Below, piece by piece: positions 34,089 through 42,869 of a stretch of 64,000 nt of DNA. This stretch comes from JBGCEZ01 sp045106735 (GTDB lineage: Bacteria; Planctomycetota; Phycisphaerae; Phycisphaerales; SM1A02). The translations under genes and the position numbers were made by a program. The DNA lies in the NCBI GenBank assembly GCA_045106735.1, contig JBGCEZ010000003.1:1-64000 (forward strand), given 5' to 3'. Numbering within the stretch: position 1 is the stretch's first letter; the number at the start of each line of letters is the position of its first letter. Under the pieces are notes generated by a model. That model was not told where the DNA came from, ran no database searches, and was given only the letters and a program-made list of their open reading frames with translations.

Positions 34089-34604
34089 TCAGGCCCACGC
34101 CGCTTCTTGGAACTGCGGGTACGTGAACGCTTCGACGTCGGCGGAGCCTTCGGTGTAGATGCCGATGGTCTTCATGCACGGCGTGTAGACGTGCAGCGTG
34201 ACGAGGTCTTCGTCCTCGGCCATGACCACGTGCTTGTCGTCGTCAAAGCTCGCGCAAACTTCCCCGGGGCCCATCGTGTTGCGGACGCCGGCCCGCAGGA
34301 TGCCGTCCGCGTCAAAGTCGTAGAGCCGCTCGCAGAGCGTGCCCTTGACGACGTGGATGCCGCAGCCCGACCCGGTGTGGTCGTGGATCGGACTGGCCTG
34401 CCCGGCCTTCCAACACAGCAGGAAGGCTTGGTAGTGCTCGCAACAGCGCAGCGGATTGCGCTGGTAACAGTCGTCGCTGAACTTCATGTGACGCCTGACC
34501 TCATCGCAATCGAGTTCCGCCTGGCCGAGCAGCCGCTGGAGGTCGTCGAGGGGAATCGGGCCGTTGAAGGCGTCGAGGGCGGTCAGCAGTTCGGTGATGT
34601 TCAT
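34089..34604 (-). CDS. Cysteine dioxygenase type I
   Basis: A 171-residue cupin enzyme that oxidises cysteine to cysteine sulfinate. The three iron ligands are visible: His74 and His76 in SPIHDHTG, and His138 in TLHVYTP. Nearby SGCGIHVVKG has a cysteine close to the position of the crosslinked Cys93 of the mammalian enzyme. The start at 34604 gives the usual length. Upstream in-frame sequence runs into a tandem repeat and is not coding. It lies near cysK and the divergent cysE, so one locus holds cysteine synthesis and cysteine disposal. The small zinc-ribbon protein follows it. Confidence 0.9.
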   Translation of the reverse strand: MNITELLTALDAFNGPIPLDDLQRLLGQAELDCDEVRRHMKFSDDCYQRNPLRCCEHYQAFLLCWKAGQASPIHDHTGSGCGIHVVKGTLCERLYDFDADGILRAGVRNTMGPGEVCASFDDDKHVVMAEDEDLVTLHVYTPCMKTIGIYTEGSADVEAFTYPQFQEAAWA

Positions 34605-34639
34605 GGCGATGCGGCCGGAAGCAATGGGGGCGGGGGCGT

Positions 34640-34681
34640 GGGACGTGGGGCGAGGAACGTGGGGCGAGAAACGCGGGGCGA
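34640..34681. repeat. Three copies of a 14-base tandem repeat
   Basis: Units GGGACGTGGGGCGA, GGAACGTGGGGCGA and GAAACGCGGGGCGA lie directly upstream of the cysteine dioxygenase start. On the mRNA strand they are C-rich. Similar C-rich leaders occur upstream of other minus-strand genes in the window. Confidence 0.8.
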
Positions 34682-34777
34682 GGAGCCAAAGCACGGGCAA
34701 GGCCACAGGCCAACAGGCGATTCTGGCCCGTCAGACGGGGTAGCAGCGTTCGAGTCTACCGGTCCGCGGGCTCGGAA

Positions 34778-35719
34778 TCAGCCCCACATGCCCTCGAACA
34801 TGGTGGTCGAGAGGTACCGCTCGCCGAAGCTGCAGGCGATCGTGACGATCGTCTTGCCCCGATACTCGGGCCGGGCGGCCAGGCGGGCGGCCGCGCAGAC
34901 GTTCGCCCCGGAGCTGATCCCGCCGAAGATTCCTTCTTCCGCTGCCAGTCGCCGGGCCCAGGTGAAGGCCTCCTCGTTGGTCACCGTCTCGACGGCATCC
35001 AACAGGTCGACGTCCAGATTGGACGGGACGAAGCCCGCCCCAATGCCCTGGATGCGGTGGGGGCCGGGACGACCGCCGGACAGCACCGGGCTGGCCGCGG
35101 GCTCTACCGCGATCGCCTTGAGGTCCGGGTTCTTCGAGCGGAGAAACCGAGTGCCGCCAGTGATCGTGCCGCCGGTGCCGACTCCGGCCACCAGCGCGTC
35201 GACTTGGCCGCCGGTATCCCGCCAGATCTCGGGGCCGGTGGTGCGTTCGTGGACGCCGGGATTCGCCGGATTGTCGAACTGCTGCGGCATCCACGATCCG
35301 TCACCCGCTTCCACCAGGCGGCGGGCGGCCTCGATGGCCCCGGACATGCCTTCGGCCGCCGGGGTGAGGTGCAAGTCGGCCCCGAGCGAACGCAGCAAGA
35401 CCCGCCGTTCCATGCTCATGGATTCGGGCATGGTGAGGATCAACGGGTAGCCCCGGCCCGCGCAGGCGAACGCCAGAGCGATGCCGGTGTTGCCGCTCGT
35501 CGGCTCCACGATGCGGCCGCCGGGAGCAAGCGATCCGTCGGCTTCGGCTGCTTCGATCATCGCGCGGGCGATTCGGTCTTTCACACTCGCCATCGGGTTG
35601 AAGAACTCGCACTTGATCAGCACCCGCGCGTGGTCGTCGGGCACGATGCGGCGGAGCCGAACGAGCGGCGTGTCGAGGCAGGTGTCGACGATGCTGTCAA
35701 AGACGGTGCCCGATGGCAT
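34778..35719 (-). CDS. cysK: Cysteine synthase A (O-acetylserine sulfhydrylase)
   Basis: A 313-residue PLP enzyme that makes cysteine from O-acetylserine and sulfide. The PLP lysine is in the NPMASVKDRIA motif (Lys near 46). The phosphate-binding loop GVGTGGTITGG and the TSGNTGIALA asparagine loop are intact, and the C-terminal SSGANVCAA motif is present. I start at the ATG at 35719 with AAAGG upstream. Upstream in-frame extension would run through a low-complexity Pro tract. The gene diverges from cysE, whose product supplies O-acetylserine and normally binds CysK through its C-terminal Ile. CysE here ends in Ile, so the complex is possible. Confidence 0.95.
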   Translation of the reverse strand: MPSGTVFDSIVDTCLDTPLVRLRRIVPDDHARVLIKCEFFNPMASVKDRIARAMIEAAEADGSLAPGGRIVEPTSGNTGIALAFACAGRGYPLILTMPESMSMERRVLLRSLGADLHLTPAAEGMSGAIEAARRLVEAGDGSWMPQQFDNPANPGVHERTTGPEIWRDTGGQVDALVAGVGTGGTITGGTRFLRSKNPDLKAIAVEPAASPVLSGGRPGPHRIQGIGAGFVPSNLDVDLLDAVETVTNEEAFTWARRLAAEEGIFGGISSGANVCAAARLAARPEYRGKTIVTIACSFGERYLSTTMFEGMWG

Positions 35720-35822
35720 GGCCAGGCCTTTCGTGCGAGGAGGACGGGGCGGGGGGGGCGTCGCTTGCTGCGGTCCGGCTCCGGTCCGAGTGCAGTCCGC
35801 AGCGCGAGCGTACCATAGGCCC

Positions 35823-36800
35823 ATGGCTCAACCGTCCCGTGACGTCGCCGGCAATCACCCCTTCGACCGGGCCGTGGATCGCATGGTCGCCACGATTCGG
35901 CGGGATCGCCGGCTCCGCCGATTCGCCGGCTCCTTCCTTCCTGATCGCGAGGCGGTACCACGGATCATCGCCCGCACAAGCTGGCTGATGTTCCCGGGCT
36001 TCTTTGGCCCGCGCGATTGGTCGGACGACGTGCTCGATGGGCGGGTACGGCAGATGCTCGCGGAGCTCGGGGCGGACCTGCGCGCCCAAATCGGGGCGAG
36101 CCTTCGCTACGAACGGGCCGGCGACGACGAAACCGACCGCACGATCTTTCGCCGGGCCTGCCGGGAATGCGATGCCGACGCCCGGCGGATCACCGACAAC
36201 GTGCTGGCCGAGCTCGCGGACCTCCGAGACATGCTGCGGCTGGATGTGGCCGCGGCGGCGGACAACGATCCGTCCTTGCAGCACATGGACGAGGCGATCT
36301 TCTGTTTCCCGGGCATTCGGGCGATGATGGTCCACCGCCTGGCCCACGAACTCGTCCTGGCCGGCGTGCCGCTGCTCCCCCGGATGCTGGCCGAACACGC
36401 CCACGGCGAAACCGGGATCGATGTCCATCCGGGGGCGCGGATCGGTCGCAGCTTCTTCATCGACCACGGCACCGGCGTGGTGATCGGCGAGACGGCCCGC
36501 ATCGGCGACCACTGCACGGTCTACCAGGGCGTCACGCTCGGAGCGAAGGCGTTCCCGCGCGATGCCGATGGTCGCTTTGATCGGACGCAGCAGCGCCATC
36601 CGACGTTGGAAGACCACGTGACGGTCTACGCCGGGGCGACGATCCTTGGCGGCGACACCGTGGTGGGGGCGGGGTCGGTCGTCAACGGAGGTGTGTTCCT
36701 CACCAACAGCGTGCCGCCGGGGCACGTCGTTCGGGGGCCGCGGTCCGAAGTCGTCCTCCGCACCAATGCGGTGACACCGCCGGCCAATTGGAGCATCTGA
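35823..36800 (+). CDS. cysE: Serine O-acetyltransferase
   Basis: A 325-residue enzyme that makes O-acetylserine, the precursor of cysteine. The left-handed beta-helix hexapeptide repeats are clear in the C-terminal half (GIDVHPGARIGRSFFIDHGTG, VIGETARIGDHCTVYQGVTLGA, TVYAGATILGG, VVGAGSVV), with the catalytic His and Asp in FFIDHGTGVV. The N-terminal 170 residues are helical and longer than in E. coli CysE, similar to the larger SAT forms. It ends NWSI, and a terminal Ile is what docks CysE in the CysK active site. It starts 103 bases from cysK on the opposite strand. Confidence 0.94.
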   Translation: MAQPSRDVAGNHPFDRAVDRMVATIRRDRRLRRFAGSFLPDREAVPRIIARTSWLMFPGFFGPRDWSDDVLDGRVRQMLAELGADLRAQIGASLRYERAGDDETDRTIFRRACRECDADARRITDNVLAELADLRDMLRLDVAAAADNDPSLQHMDEAIFCFPGIRAMMVHRLAHELVLAGVPLLPRMLAEHAHGETGIDVHPGARIGRSFFIDHGTGVVIGETARIGDHCTVYQGVTLGAKAFPRDADGRFDRTQQRHPTLEDHVTVYAGATILGGDTVVGAGSVVNGGVFLTNSVPPGHVVRGPRSEVVLRTNAVTPPANWSI

Positions 36801-36809
36801 GGCCGCCCG

Positions 36810-37376
36810 TCAGCTCCAGAGTTCAACGCTCGGCGTTCGTCGATCATGATCCGGCGGGGCGTCCAGGGCACGGGCGAGCTCGGTCAGCAGTCGGCTCGCG
36901 TCGACCGGCTTGTGCAAGACCGCGCGCACGCCGCGGTAGGCCGCGTGGCGTTCGATCGCCTCAGAGTCTTGGCCGGTGACGATGATCACGGGGCGCACCG
37001 GGCGTCCCGGACGACGTGATGCCTCGAGCACCGAGAAGCCGTCGGCCACCGGAACATCAACGTCCAGCACCAGGGCATGGATCTTCTCGCGGCGGAGGAG
37101 TTCCATCGCCCGGCCGCCGTCCAGGGCCGGCAGCACTTCGTAGCCGGCGTGCCGCAGGCGGATGGTCATGGCCTCGAGCAGGCCGGGATCGTCTTCGACC
37201 ACCAACAGTCGCCACGGGTGTTCGGTGGTCGGGGCGGTCTGCAGTGCGGGCCGCAGTCGCGAGCGGACACTCAGTGCTTCCGCCGCGCGAGTTGATGGTG
37301 GCATGGGCGTGGACGGAGGGGCGGGAAGAGATGGCGATGCCCCGGAGGTCGGTTCGAAGGTGGTGGGGTCGCTCAC
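36810..37376 (-). CDS. Receiver-domain protein 3 of signalling operon
   Basis: A 188-residue protein starting at GTG 37376, which overlaps the upstream receiver gene's stop (GTGA). The first 55 residues are Pro/Ser/Thr-rich. The receiver domain (about 55-175) has the acidic pocket VVEDDPG, the phospho-acceptor Asp in LVLDVDVPVADG, the conserved Thr/Ser in IIVTGQD and Lys in VLHKPVDA. There is no output domain. It is the distal member of four overlapping genes (kinase and three receivers) and may be a CheY-like terminal element. Its Pro/Ser-rich leader differs from the other two. Confidence 0.85.
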   Translation of the reverse strand: MSDPTTFEPTSGASPSLPAPPSTPMPPSTRAAEALSVRSRLRPALQTAPTTEHPWRLLVVEDDPGLLEAMTIRLRHAGYEVLPALDGGRAMELLRREKIHALVLDVDVPVADGFSVLEASRRPGRPVRPVIIVTGQDSEAIERHAAYRGVRAVLHKPVDASRLLTELARALDAPPDHDRRTPSVELWS

Positions 37377-37774
37377 GGGAGGGTGCACCCCGAGAGGAGC
37401 AAGTACTGCTCCAAGGTGTCGAGCAGGTCGCTCGAGGAGCACGGCTTGCGGAGCACCGTGACTTCCTGCAAGTGTCGCAACTCGCGCCGGTACTCCGGCT
37501 GGAAGCCGGTGAGGACGATGATCGGCACGTAGCTGATCTCGCGGAGGTGGCGGGCAAGTTGAATGCCGTTCCCGGCCGGCATCGCCAAGTCAGTCACCAC
37601 GGCGTCAACGTTCTGGTGCTCGAACATCTCGAGGGCTTCTTGGCCGCCGTGGGCCTCCAAGACGCGGTAGCCGGCCGACTCGATCCGCGTCCGCAAAGCC
37701 GTGGACATGGCTTCGTCGTTGTCGACAACCAGAACGGTGGGCGTGGAATTGGAACCGGGATCGAATGGACTCAC
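37373..37774 (-). CDS. Receiver-domain protein 2 of signalling operon
   Basis: A 133-residue single-domain response regulator. The phospho-acceptor Asp is at residue 62 (VVTDLAMPAGNG), the acidic pair at VVDNDE near 17-22, the switch Thr in VLTGFQ and Lys110 in VLRKPCSS. GTG start at 37774 overlaps the stop of the preceding receiver gene by four bases, and the stop overlaps the next gene by four bases. There is no output domain, so it acts by protein-protein interaction or as a phosphate shuttle. Confidence 0.88.
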   Translation of the reverse strand: MSPFDPGSNSTPTVLVVDNDEAMSTALRTRIESAGYRVLEAHGGQEALEMFEHQNVDAVVTDLAMPAGNGIQLARHLREISYVPIIVLTGFQPEYRRELRHLQEVTVLRKPCSSSDLLDTLEQYLLLSGCTLP

Positions 37775-38382
37775 GAAGGACGCTCCGAGTGTGATTGGAA
37801 AGAGGGGTATGGGCCTGAGCGTGCCGCATCGGACGCAGCTTGTGCCGTCGAATCAGCCGGACGCGAACCAGCAAACGCACGGGTGGTGGACGCCACGGGT
37901 TGCTCGCGCGTCGTGGATCCCGGGGCGGGGCCCGGTTGCGCCAGCGGGCGGGCCAGAGACAGTTGGTGCCGAATGCGCGGAATCAGGTCCTCGGCGCGAT
38001 ACGGCTTGTGGACGACCACGAGCGGGGGGCCGATTTCAACCACCGGGTCGAGGCCCGAGGCATTGGCCGTGAGGATGATCACCGGCAGGTTCGCGGGACC
38101 AACTTCGCGTCGCAGGCGAGTGGCCAGGACATCGCCAGAGAAGTCGGGGAGCCGGCGATCAAGCAGTGCAACGTCCGGCGGATCGGCGGCCGCGCGAACC
38201 AACGCTTCGGTGGCGTCGGCGACCGCATCGACCGCGAATCCGGCCGCATCCAGTCGAATGGCCAGGGCCGTGAGGATCGCGGGCTCGTCGTCCACGACCA
38301 GGATTCGTGGACTTGCTTCGTCGGTGCGGTCTGATCCCGCGGAAGCCGGACGGGCGTTCAGGATGGACGTCGCGTCAACCAA
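37771..38382 (-). CDS. Receiver-domain protein 1 of signalling operon
   Basis: A 203-residue protein. The receiver domain spans about residues 25-150 with Asp75 (ALLDRRLPD), the acidic pair VVDDEP at 29-34, a conserved ILTAN and Lys126 (VVVHKPYR). The C-terminal 50 residues are Ala/Ser/Thr/Arg-rich and show no known output domain. TTG start at 38382 is supported by GGAG eight bases upstream and overlaps the kinase stop by 8 bases. It is the first receiver gene after the kinase and the likely direct partner. Confidence 0.86.
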   Translation of the reverse strand: MVDATSILNARPASAGSDRTDEASPRILVVDDEPAILTALAIRLDAAGFAVDAVADATEALVRAAADPPDVALLDRRLPDFSGDVLATRLRREVGPANLPVIILTANASGLDPVVEIGPPLVVVHKPYRAEDLIPRIRHQLSLARPLAQPGPAPGSTTREQPVASTTRAFAGSRPADSTAQAASDAARSGPYPSFQSHSERPS

Positions 38383-40075
38383 GTCGCAGCTCCGGTTCCG
38401 GGGTTTGGAAGCGGGCCCGCAGCTGGCCGGACATTGGTCGCGGGATGACCGCGACTTCCACCGGTTGCTCGGACACGAATGCGGTGGCGGTGGCCGTCGG
38501 AACCTGCAACAGGCTCAAGGCCACCCGCATGAGCGTCGGAGCGTTCAGGGGATGTCGAGCGATCGGAAGGATCGAAAGCGCCGGTAAGATCAACCCGTCG
38601 TTGTGGTGTCGCCACTGCGCGTGTTCGCCCCAGGCGTCGGCGAGTCGGTCGGCGGTATCACGCGGATCCAAGTTGCGGCCGAGCAGCAGCACGCCGGCGT
38701 CGGATGTTTGAAGGACCAGTTGATCGGGATGACCGAGCCGGTTGATCACCTCGGCGATGCATCCATCTGAGTTGTCGCCGCCGGTGGCCGAAGACGCACC
38801 AACCCGAACAATGCCGATGAACGGCTCGGCCGATTCGCGTTCGATGGCCTCCCGCGCCGGGGTGGCAAGCCACGAAGAGATGATGGATTCGGGTTCATCG
38901 AGTGGGGCCGTCACCGAGAACGTCGACCCGGCCCCGGGCTCGCTCTCAATGGCCAGCGTGGAGAGGTTCAGGCGCGCCATTTCGGCGGCGATCGAGAGGC
39001 CGAGCCCGACGCCCTCAATCGTTCCGTGGTCATCGCGTCGGGCGAACCGCTCAAAGAGTCGTTCACGTTCGGTTTCCGACAGCCCGGGTCCCTCGTCGGT
39101 CACCGAGAAACGAATGCCGTCGACGGCCTCGTGGGCTCGAAGGTGAACCGTGCTCGCGGCCGGGGCATACTTGATTGCATTGACGCCGAAGTTCACCAGG
39201 ATTCGAATGAACTTCTCCGCATCCACGTGCACCATCGGGAGGTCCGGAGCGACGTCGACCACGATCTTGGTCTGTCGGGCCGCGCTCCGGGCGGAGAGCA
39301 CGTGTTGGACGCGGTCGACCAGGTCGCTTACCGCCACGCCGCGACGATCAATCGGCAGCGTGCCGGCCCGCATGCGACTCGAGTCCAGAAAGTCGTCGAC
39401 GAGTCGAGCCAGGTCGCCAGTTGAGTCGAGTACGTAGTCCAAGAATTCAGATTGCTTCTCGGTGAGCTGGCCGCCGATTCCATCGCGGACGAGCGAGGTG
39501 AACTCGCGGATGACGGCCAGCGGCGTCCGGAACTCGTGGGCCACGTCGTCGACGAACCGGTGGGCGTTCTCGGTCAGGCGCCGGAGTTGGACGTTGCGGG
39601 AGGCGAGTTCGTCATTCGAAGTCCGCAGCGAGCGTGCAAGTTCCCGCGAGTACGATTCGAGTTTCCAGCGGCGAAGTGACTCGCCCATGGCCCGGGCCAA
39701 GACCTCGGGGGTCCGCGTGATCTCTTGCTTGATCAAGTAGTCGGCGGCGCCGCGGCGGAAGGCCTCGCTGGCCACTCGCTCATCGCCGCAAGACGTCATC
39801 AGCAGGACCGGTCCGGCACCGCAACTCACCAGGTCGGGCAGCCATTCGAGGCCGTCGCCGCCGGGCATTTCGTAGTCACAGACGATGACCACTTCCTGCT
39901 GCCCGCGGGGCAAGTGGGCGAAGGCCCGGCCGGCATCCTGGAAGGGTTGGACGACGACCGGCCGCCCGCCGATGTGGAGTCCGCCGATGAGCATGGTCAT
40001 CAGGTCGAGTTGATCTCGGTCGTCATCGATGAGGATGACGGTGACGGCGTCCAGAGTGGTCGGATACGGCGACAT
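38375..40075 (-). CDS. Receiver-histidine kinase fusion with probable degenerate GGDEF tail
   Basis: A 566-residue soluble protein, start chosen at ATG 40075 (GGGGA nine bases upstream). An N-terminal receiver domain (about 10-130) has Asp67 (VIVCDYEMPGG) and Lys116 (YLIKQE). A HisKA dimerisation helix contains the phospho-acceptor His180 (DDVAHEFRTPL). The HATPase domain follows with N-box NFGVNAIKYA, G1 DEGPGLS, F-box ERFAR and G2 GVGLGLSIA. The last 160 residues look like a diguanylate cyclase fold that has lost its GGDEF signature (QTSDAGVLLLG aligned to RYGGDEFALLL, then LSILPIA aligned to the SIG segment). No transmembrane segment is present, so the input is cytoplasmic. It is the first of four overlapping genes. 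Confidence 0.88.
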   Translation of the reverse strand: MSPYPTTLDAVTVILIDDDRDQLDLMTMLIGGLHIGGRPVVVQPFQDAGRAFAHLPRGQQEVVIVCDYEMPGGDGLEWLPDLVSCGAGPVLLMTSCGDERVASEAFRRGAADYLIKQEITRTPEVLARAMGESLRRWKLESYSRELARSLRTSNDELASRNVQLRRLTENAHRFVDDVAHEFRTPLAVIREFTSLVRDGIGGQLTEKQSEFLDYVLDSTGDLARLVDDFLDSSRMRAGTLPIDRRGVAVSDLVDRVQHVLSARSAARQTKIVVDVAPDLPMVHVDAEKFIRILVNFGVNAIKYAPAASTVHLRAHEAVDGIRFSVTDEGPGLSETERERLFERFARRDDHGTIEGVGLGLSIAAEMARLNLSTLAIESEPGAGSTFSVTAPLDEPESIISSWLATPAREAIERESAEPFIGIVRVGASSATGGDNSDGCIAEVINRLGHPDQLVLQTSDAGVLLLGRNLDPRDTADRLADAWGEHAQWRHHNDGLILPALSILPIARHPLNAPTLMRVALSLLQVPTATATAFVSEQPVEVAVIPRPMSGQLRARFQTPEPELRLG

Positions 40076-40429
40076 GAACCGGTTCCCCACGGGCCCGTTT
40101 GGTGGGACCATTCCCACGCAAACAAGCCTCGTTCGTTCCGTTATCGACCCCGAGTACCGATTGCCTTCGCCGGGAAATACCCTGGGCCTCTCCCGGTCGA
40201 TTCGGCTCCGTTGGTGGCGGTCGGGAGGGGAGCGCCAGAAGTTTTATGGGACGATCGCGCTCGGCCGGCGGCCGGGCGGATGGCCCCTTCGGAGGGCGAG
40301 TCGGTCGCGATCCAGTCGCCGCCCGCCGGTCAGTCAAGTCGCCGGCCAGCCGCCACTTCCTCGCCACGCGGGGGGCCTGGGCCACCGTTGGGCCCGAGCG
40401 GTCGACCGCCGGGCTGATAGCATCCGCCG
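40076..40429. other. Divergent intergenic region, 354 bases
   Basis: It separates the kinase operon (minus) from a SpoU-family methyltransferase gene (plus) and holds both promoters. Near 40236-40252 there is an AT-leaning stretch (GAAGTTTTATGGGACG) unusual for this GC-rich DNA, which could be part of a promoter. No further gene or repeat seen. Confidence 0.45.
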
Positions 40430-41401
40430 ATGCCCGACGCGTCGCCCGATCCGCCGCCCGCCTTCCACGCTGACACGATCGAGCGACCGGACGATCCGCG
40501 CCTCGAAGTCTTTCGTGATGTGCGCGATCGAGACCTGAGGTCGCGCGAAGGGCTCTTCATGGCCGAGAGCGAGCGGGTGCTCCGGCGACTCGTCCGCCGC
40601 CCCGAACGGCTGCACTCGGTCTTGCTTTCGCCCGGCCGGCGAGTGGACCTGGACGACCTTGTGCGTCAGCTGCCGCCAGAGGTGCCGGTCCACGTTGCCC
40701 CCATGGACATCATTTGCCGAATTGCGGGCTTCCACGTCCACCGCGGCGTGCTCGCCGCCGGCCGTCGTCCGCGGTCGGAAGACCTGACCATTGACGCGGC
40801 GTTGGGGCACCTCGCCGGCCGGCCCCATCTGACGATTTTGGTGGCCGAGGGCATCACCAACGTCGACAACATCGGCGGCCTGTTCCGCAATGCAGCGGCC
40901 TTCGGCGTTGACGGTGTCCTGATCGATCCAACGTGTTGCGATCCGCTCTACCGCAAGGCGATCCGGGTCTCGGCCGGCCACGTGCTGTCCACGCCGTGGG
41001 CCATGGCCACGGAGTGGCCGGCGGACCTCATCCAGCTCCGCGAGCGACTCGGGGTGTCCTTGGTCGCCGCCGAACTCACGCAGGAATCGCGTCCGACGTG
41101 GGAGATCGATGCGTTCGGGGCCGCCCGGACCGCGTTGGTCTTCGGCTCGGAGGCGCGCGGCGTCTCGGCGGACGCGCTGGCCGCTTGCGATGCGGTGGCG
41201 GAGATTCCGATGGCCGCGGGCGTCCCGTCGCTGAACGTGGCGACGAGTTCGGCCGTCATGCTCTACGAGCGGCAGCGGCGGGTGGAAACGGGCCTCGGAG
41301 GGCCGGGGGGTGGCGGGGTCGAAGACGGCAGCGCGGGTGAAGCCGGCCAGGGCCCCGGGATCATCGCCGCAGCCAGCGGCGAGCCCCCGGCAACGCACTG
41401 A
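40430..41401 (+). CDS. SpoU/TrmH-family RNA 2'-O-methyltransferase
   Basis: A 323-residue SPOUT methyltransferase. The N-terminal substrate-binding domain covers residues 1-100 (FHADTIERPDDPRLEVFRDVRDRDL and FMAESERVLRRLV). The catalytic domain has the three family motifs: NVDNIGGLFRNAAAFGVDGV (motif 1), FGSEARGVS (motif 2) and SLNVATSSAVMLYE (motif 3, knotted SAM site). It probably methylates rRNA or tRNA, target unknown. The last 30 residues are Gly-rich. Its 3' end overlaps the convergent secreted-protein gene by 41 bases. Confidence 0.9.
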   Translation: MPDASPDPPPAFHADTIERPDDPRLEVFRDVRDRDLRSREGLFMAESERVLRRLVRRPERLHSVLLSPGRRVDLDDLVRQLPPEVPVHVAPMDIICRIAGFHVHRGVLAAGRRPRSEDLTIDAALGHLAGRPHLTILVAEGITNVDNIGGLFRNAAAFGVDGVLIDPTCCDPLYRKAIRVSAGHVLSTPWAMATEWPADLIQLRERLGVSLVAAELTQESRPTWEIDAFGAARTALVFGSEARGVSADALAACDAVAEIPMAAGVPSLNVATSSAVMLYERQRRVETGLGGPGGGGVEDGSAGEAGQGPGIIAAASGEPPATH

Positions 41402-42869
41402 AGCGTTCGTCGCCGAGGAGGCCGCGGATGCTGGCGACGCTGCGTTGCCCCAGGCTGTTTCGGTCGCGAAAGGCTGCGGCCAGACGGCTTGGCGGCAGCT
41501 CGCTGGGGCCGGAGACGGCGGCCGGGGAACGCATCTGCTGCGGTTCTTCGTCGAGCGTCAGTTGGCGAAGGCGACCGTCGATCGCGTCTCGGGCGACGTC
41601 GTATTCGTCGACGATCGCGAGGATGGCTTCGACGAGTGCTTCCTCGTCCGCCACCGCTTCCAGCGCCGCGGTAAAGATGCGTTCTTCGGGCAACGCACGA
41701 TCGACGGAGGGGAAGCTTCGGCGCTGCGCTTCGGCGAGGAATGCGGCGGCTTGATCGTCCGGCAGGGCCGCGGCGATCGCCGTCATGCCGCGGATGTTCG
41801 CGTCGCGGATCGACTGGTGGAGCGCAACCTGTTCGCGGCGCGTTTCCGCGGCGGCGGCTTGGTCATCGGCCAGTTCCGCGTCGGCCAGCGCCACGGCGAG
41901 TTCGGTCGCCCGGCGGTTTCGCAGTCGCAAGCGGGCATCGACGTCGATCGACCATGCTTCGACCGCCGGCGTGGCCGGGGCGCGGTCCTCGGCGTTCGGC
42001 ACAGTTTCGACCAGGAGTCGGGCGAGATCGAGCGATTCGCCGGCCAGGCGTCCTTCGCCCATGCTGCGGCGCACGAGGGCTCGGTCGAAGGCCGGCCACT
42101 GCTCCTGCTGGCTGGGGCTGAGTGAATCGCGCACCGCGCCGAGCAGGGTCTGGCCCAGGGCGTGGCGGGTGCGGTCGAGGCCGACGGCGCGGGCACGCAT
42201 GGCCCGCATCGCGTCGTCGACCGCAGCCCGTGCTTCCGCTTCCGGTCCGAATTCCGCCAGGCGATCGGCCAGCATGCCGCGGAGTTCTTCGACTTCCGCC
42301 ATGGCGTCGGCCCGGATCTGGGCGGCTTCGGCTTCGGTCGCGGCGTCGGCCGCCGCGGCACGGGCGGTATCGATCACCGCTCGCATGCGACGGCGCATCG
42401 CCTCTTGCGTTTGGGTGTACGCGAGCGATGGCGAGCTGGCGGCGGGCCGATTGGCGGTGACCGCCGCGCGGTACTCGGCCACGGCGGCCTGGAAGCCCTG
42501 TTCGTAGCGGGCGAGGGCCACGTCGAGCACCGCCTCCTGAAGTTCATCGAGTTCGAGCCCAGAGACAAAGAGCGGGCGATCGCGACGCGAAAAGCCTGGT
42601 CGCGTGACGCCGGCAATCGGAGCGGCCAGCGGGCGGTTCACCCGAACCTGCCCCAGGGTGCTGGGCGTGGCGGCGAAGGCGGTGGTGGCGGTGGCGGTGG
42701 AAGCGTACGCGGCGGTCGACATGGTGGCGTGCGTCGCGGCGGGAGCGGCGGTGGCCATGGGCATCATCGTGGCGAACGGACTGGCGTCCGCGGCGCCGCC
42801 GAGGGGCAGGAGCCCGAGCGACATCGAGGCGAAGGCCAGGGTGGCAGCGGCGATGGGGCGATGGGTCAT
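41361..42869 (-). CDS. Unrecognised secreted alanine-rich helical protein
   Basis: A 502-residue protein, starting at ATG 42869. It opens with a signal peptide (MTHRPIAAATLAFASMSLG, Ala-rich core, ADA cleavage site) and an Ala/Thr-rich stretch to about residue 80. The rest is predominantly alpha-helical, rich in Ala, Arg, Glu and Gln, and predicts long coiled or bundled helices, ending WLRR. No recognised domain. Its 3' end overlaps the SpoU gene tail by 41 bases. Upstream is a region of 20-base tandem repeats. Similar alanine-rich secreted helical proteins are common in planctomycete genomes. Confidence 0.65.
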   Translation of the reverse strand: MTHRPIAAATLAFASMSLGLLPLGGAADASPFATMMPMATAAPAATHATMSTAAYASTATATTAFAATPSTLGQVRVNRPLAAPIAGVTRPGFSRRDRPLFVSGLELDELQEAVLDVALARYEQGFQAAVAEYRAAVTANRPAASSPSLAYTQTQEAMRRRMRAVIDTARAAAADAATEAEAAQIRADAMAEVEELRGMLADRLAEFGPEAEARAAVDDAMRAMRARAVGLDRTRHALGQTLLGAVRDSLSPSQQEQWPAFDRALVRRSMGEGRLAGESLDLARLLVETVPNAEDRAPATPAVEAWSIDVDARLRLRNRRATELAVALADAELADDQAAAAETRREQVALHQSIRDANIRGMTAIAAALPDDQAAAFLAEAQRRSFPSVDRALPEERIFTAALEAVADEEALVEAILAIVDEYDVARDAIDGRLRQLTLDEEPQQMRSPAAVSGPSELPPSRLAAAFRDRNSLGQRSVASIRGLLGDERFSALPGARRWLRR

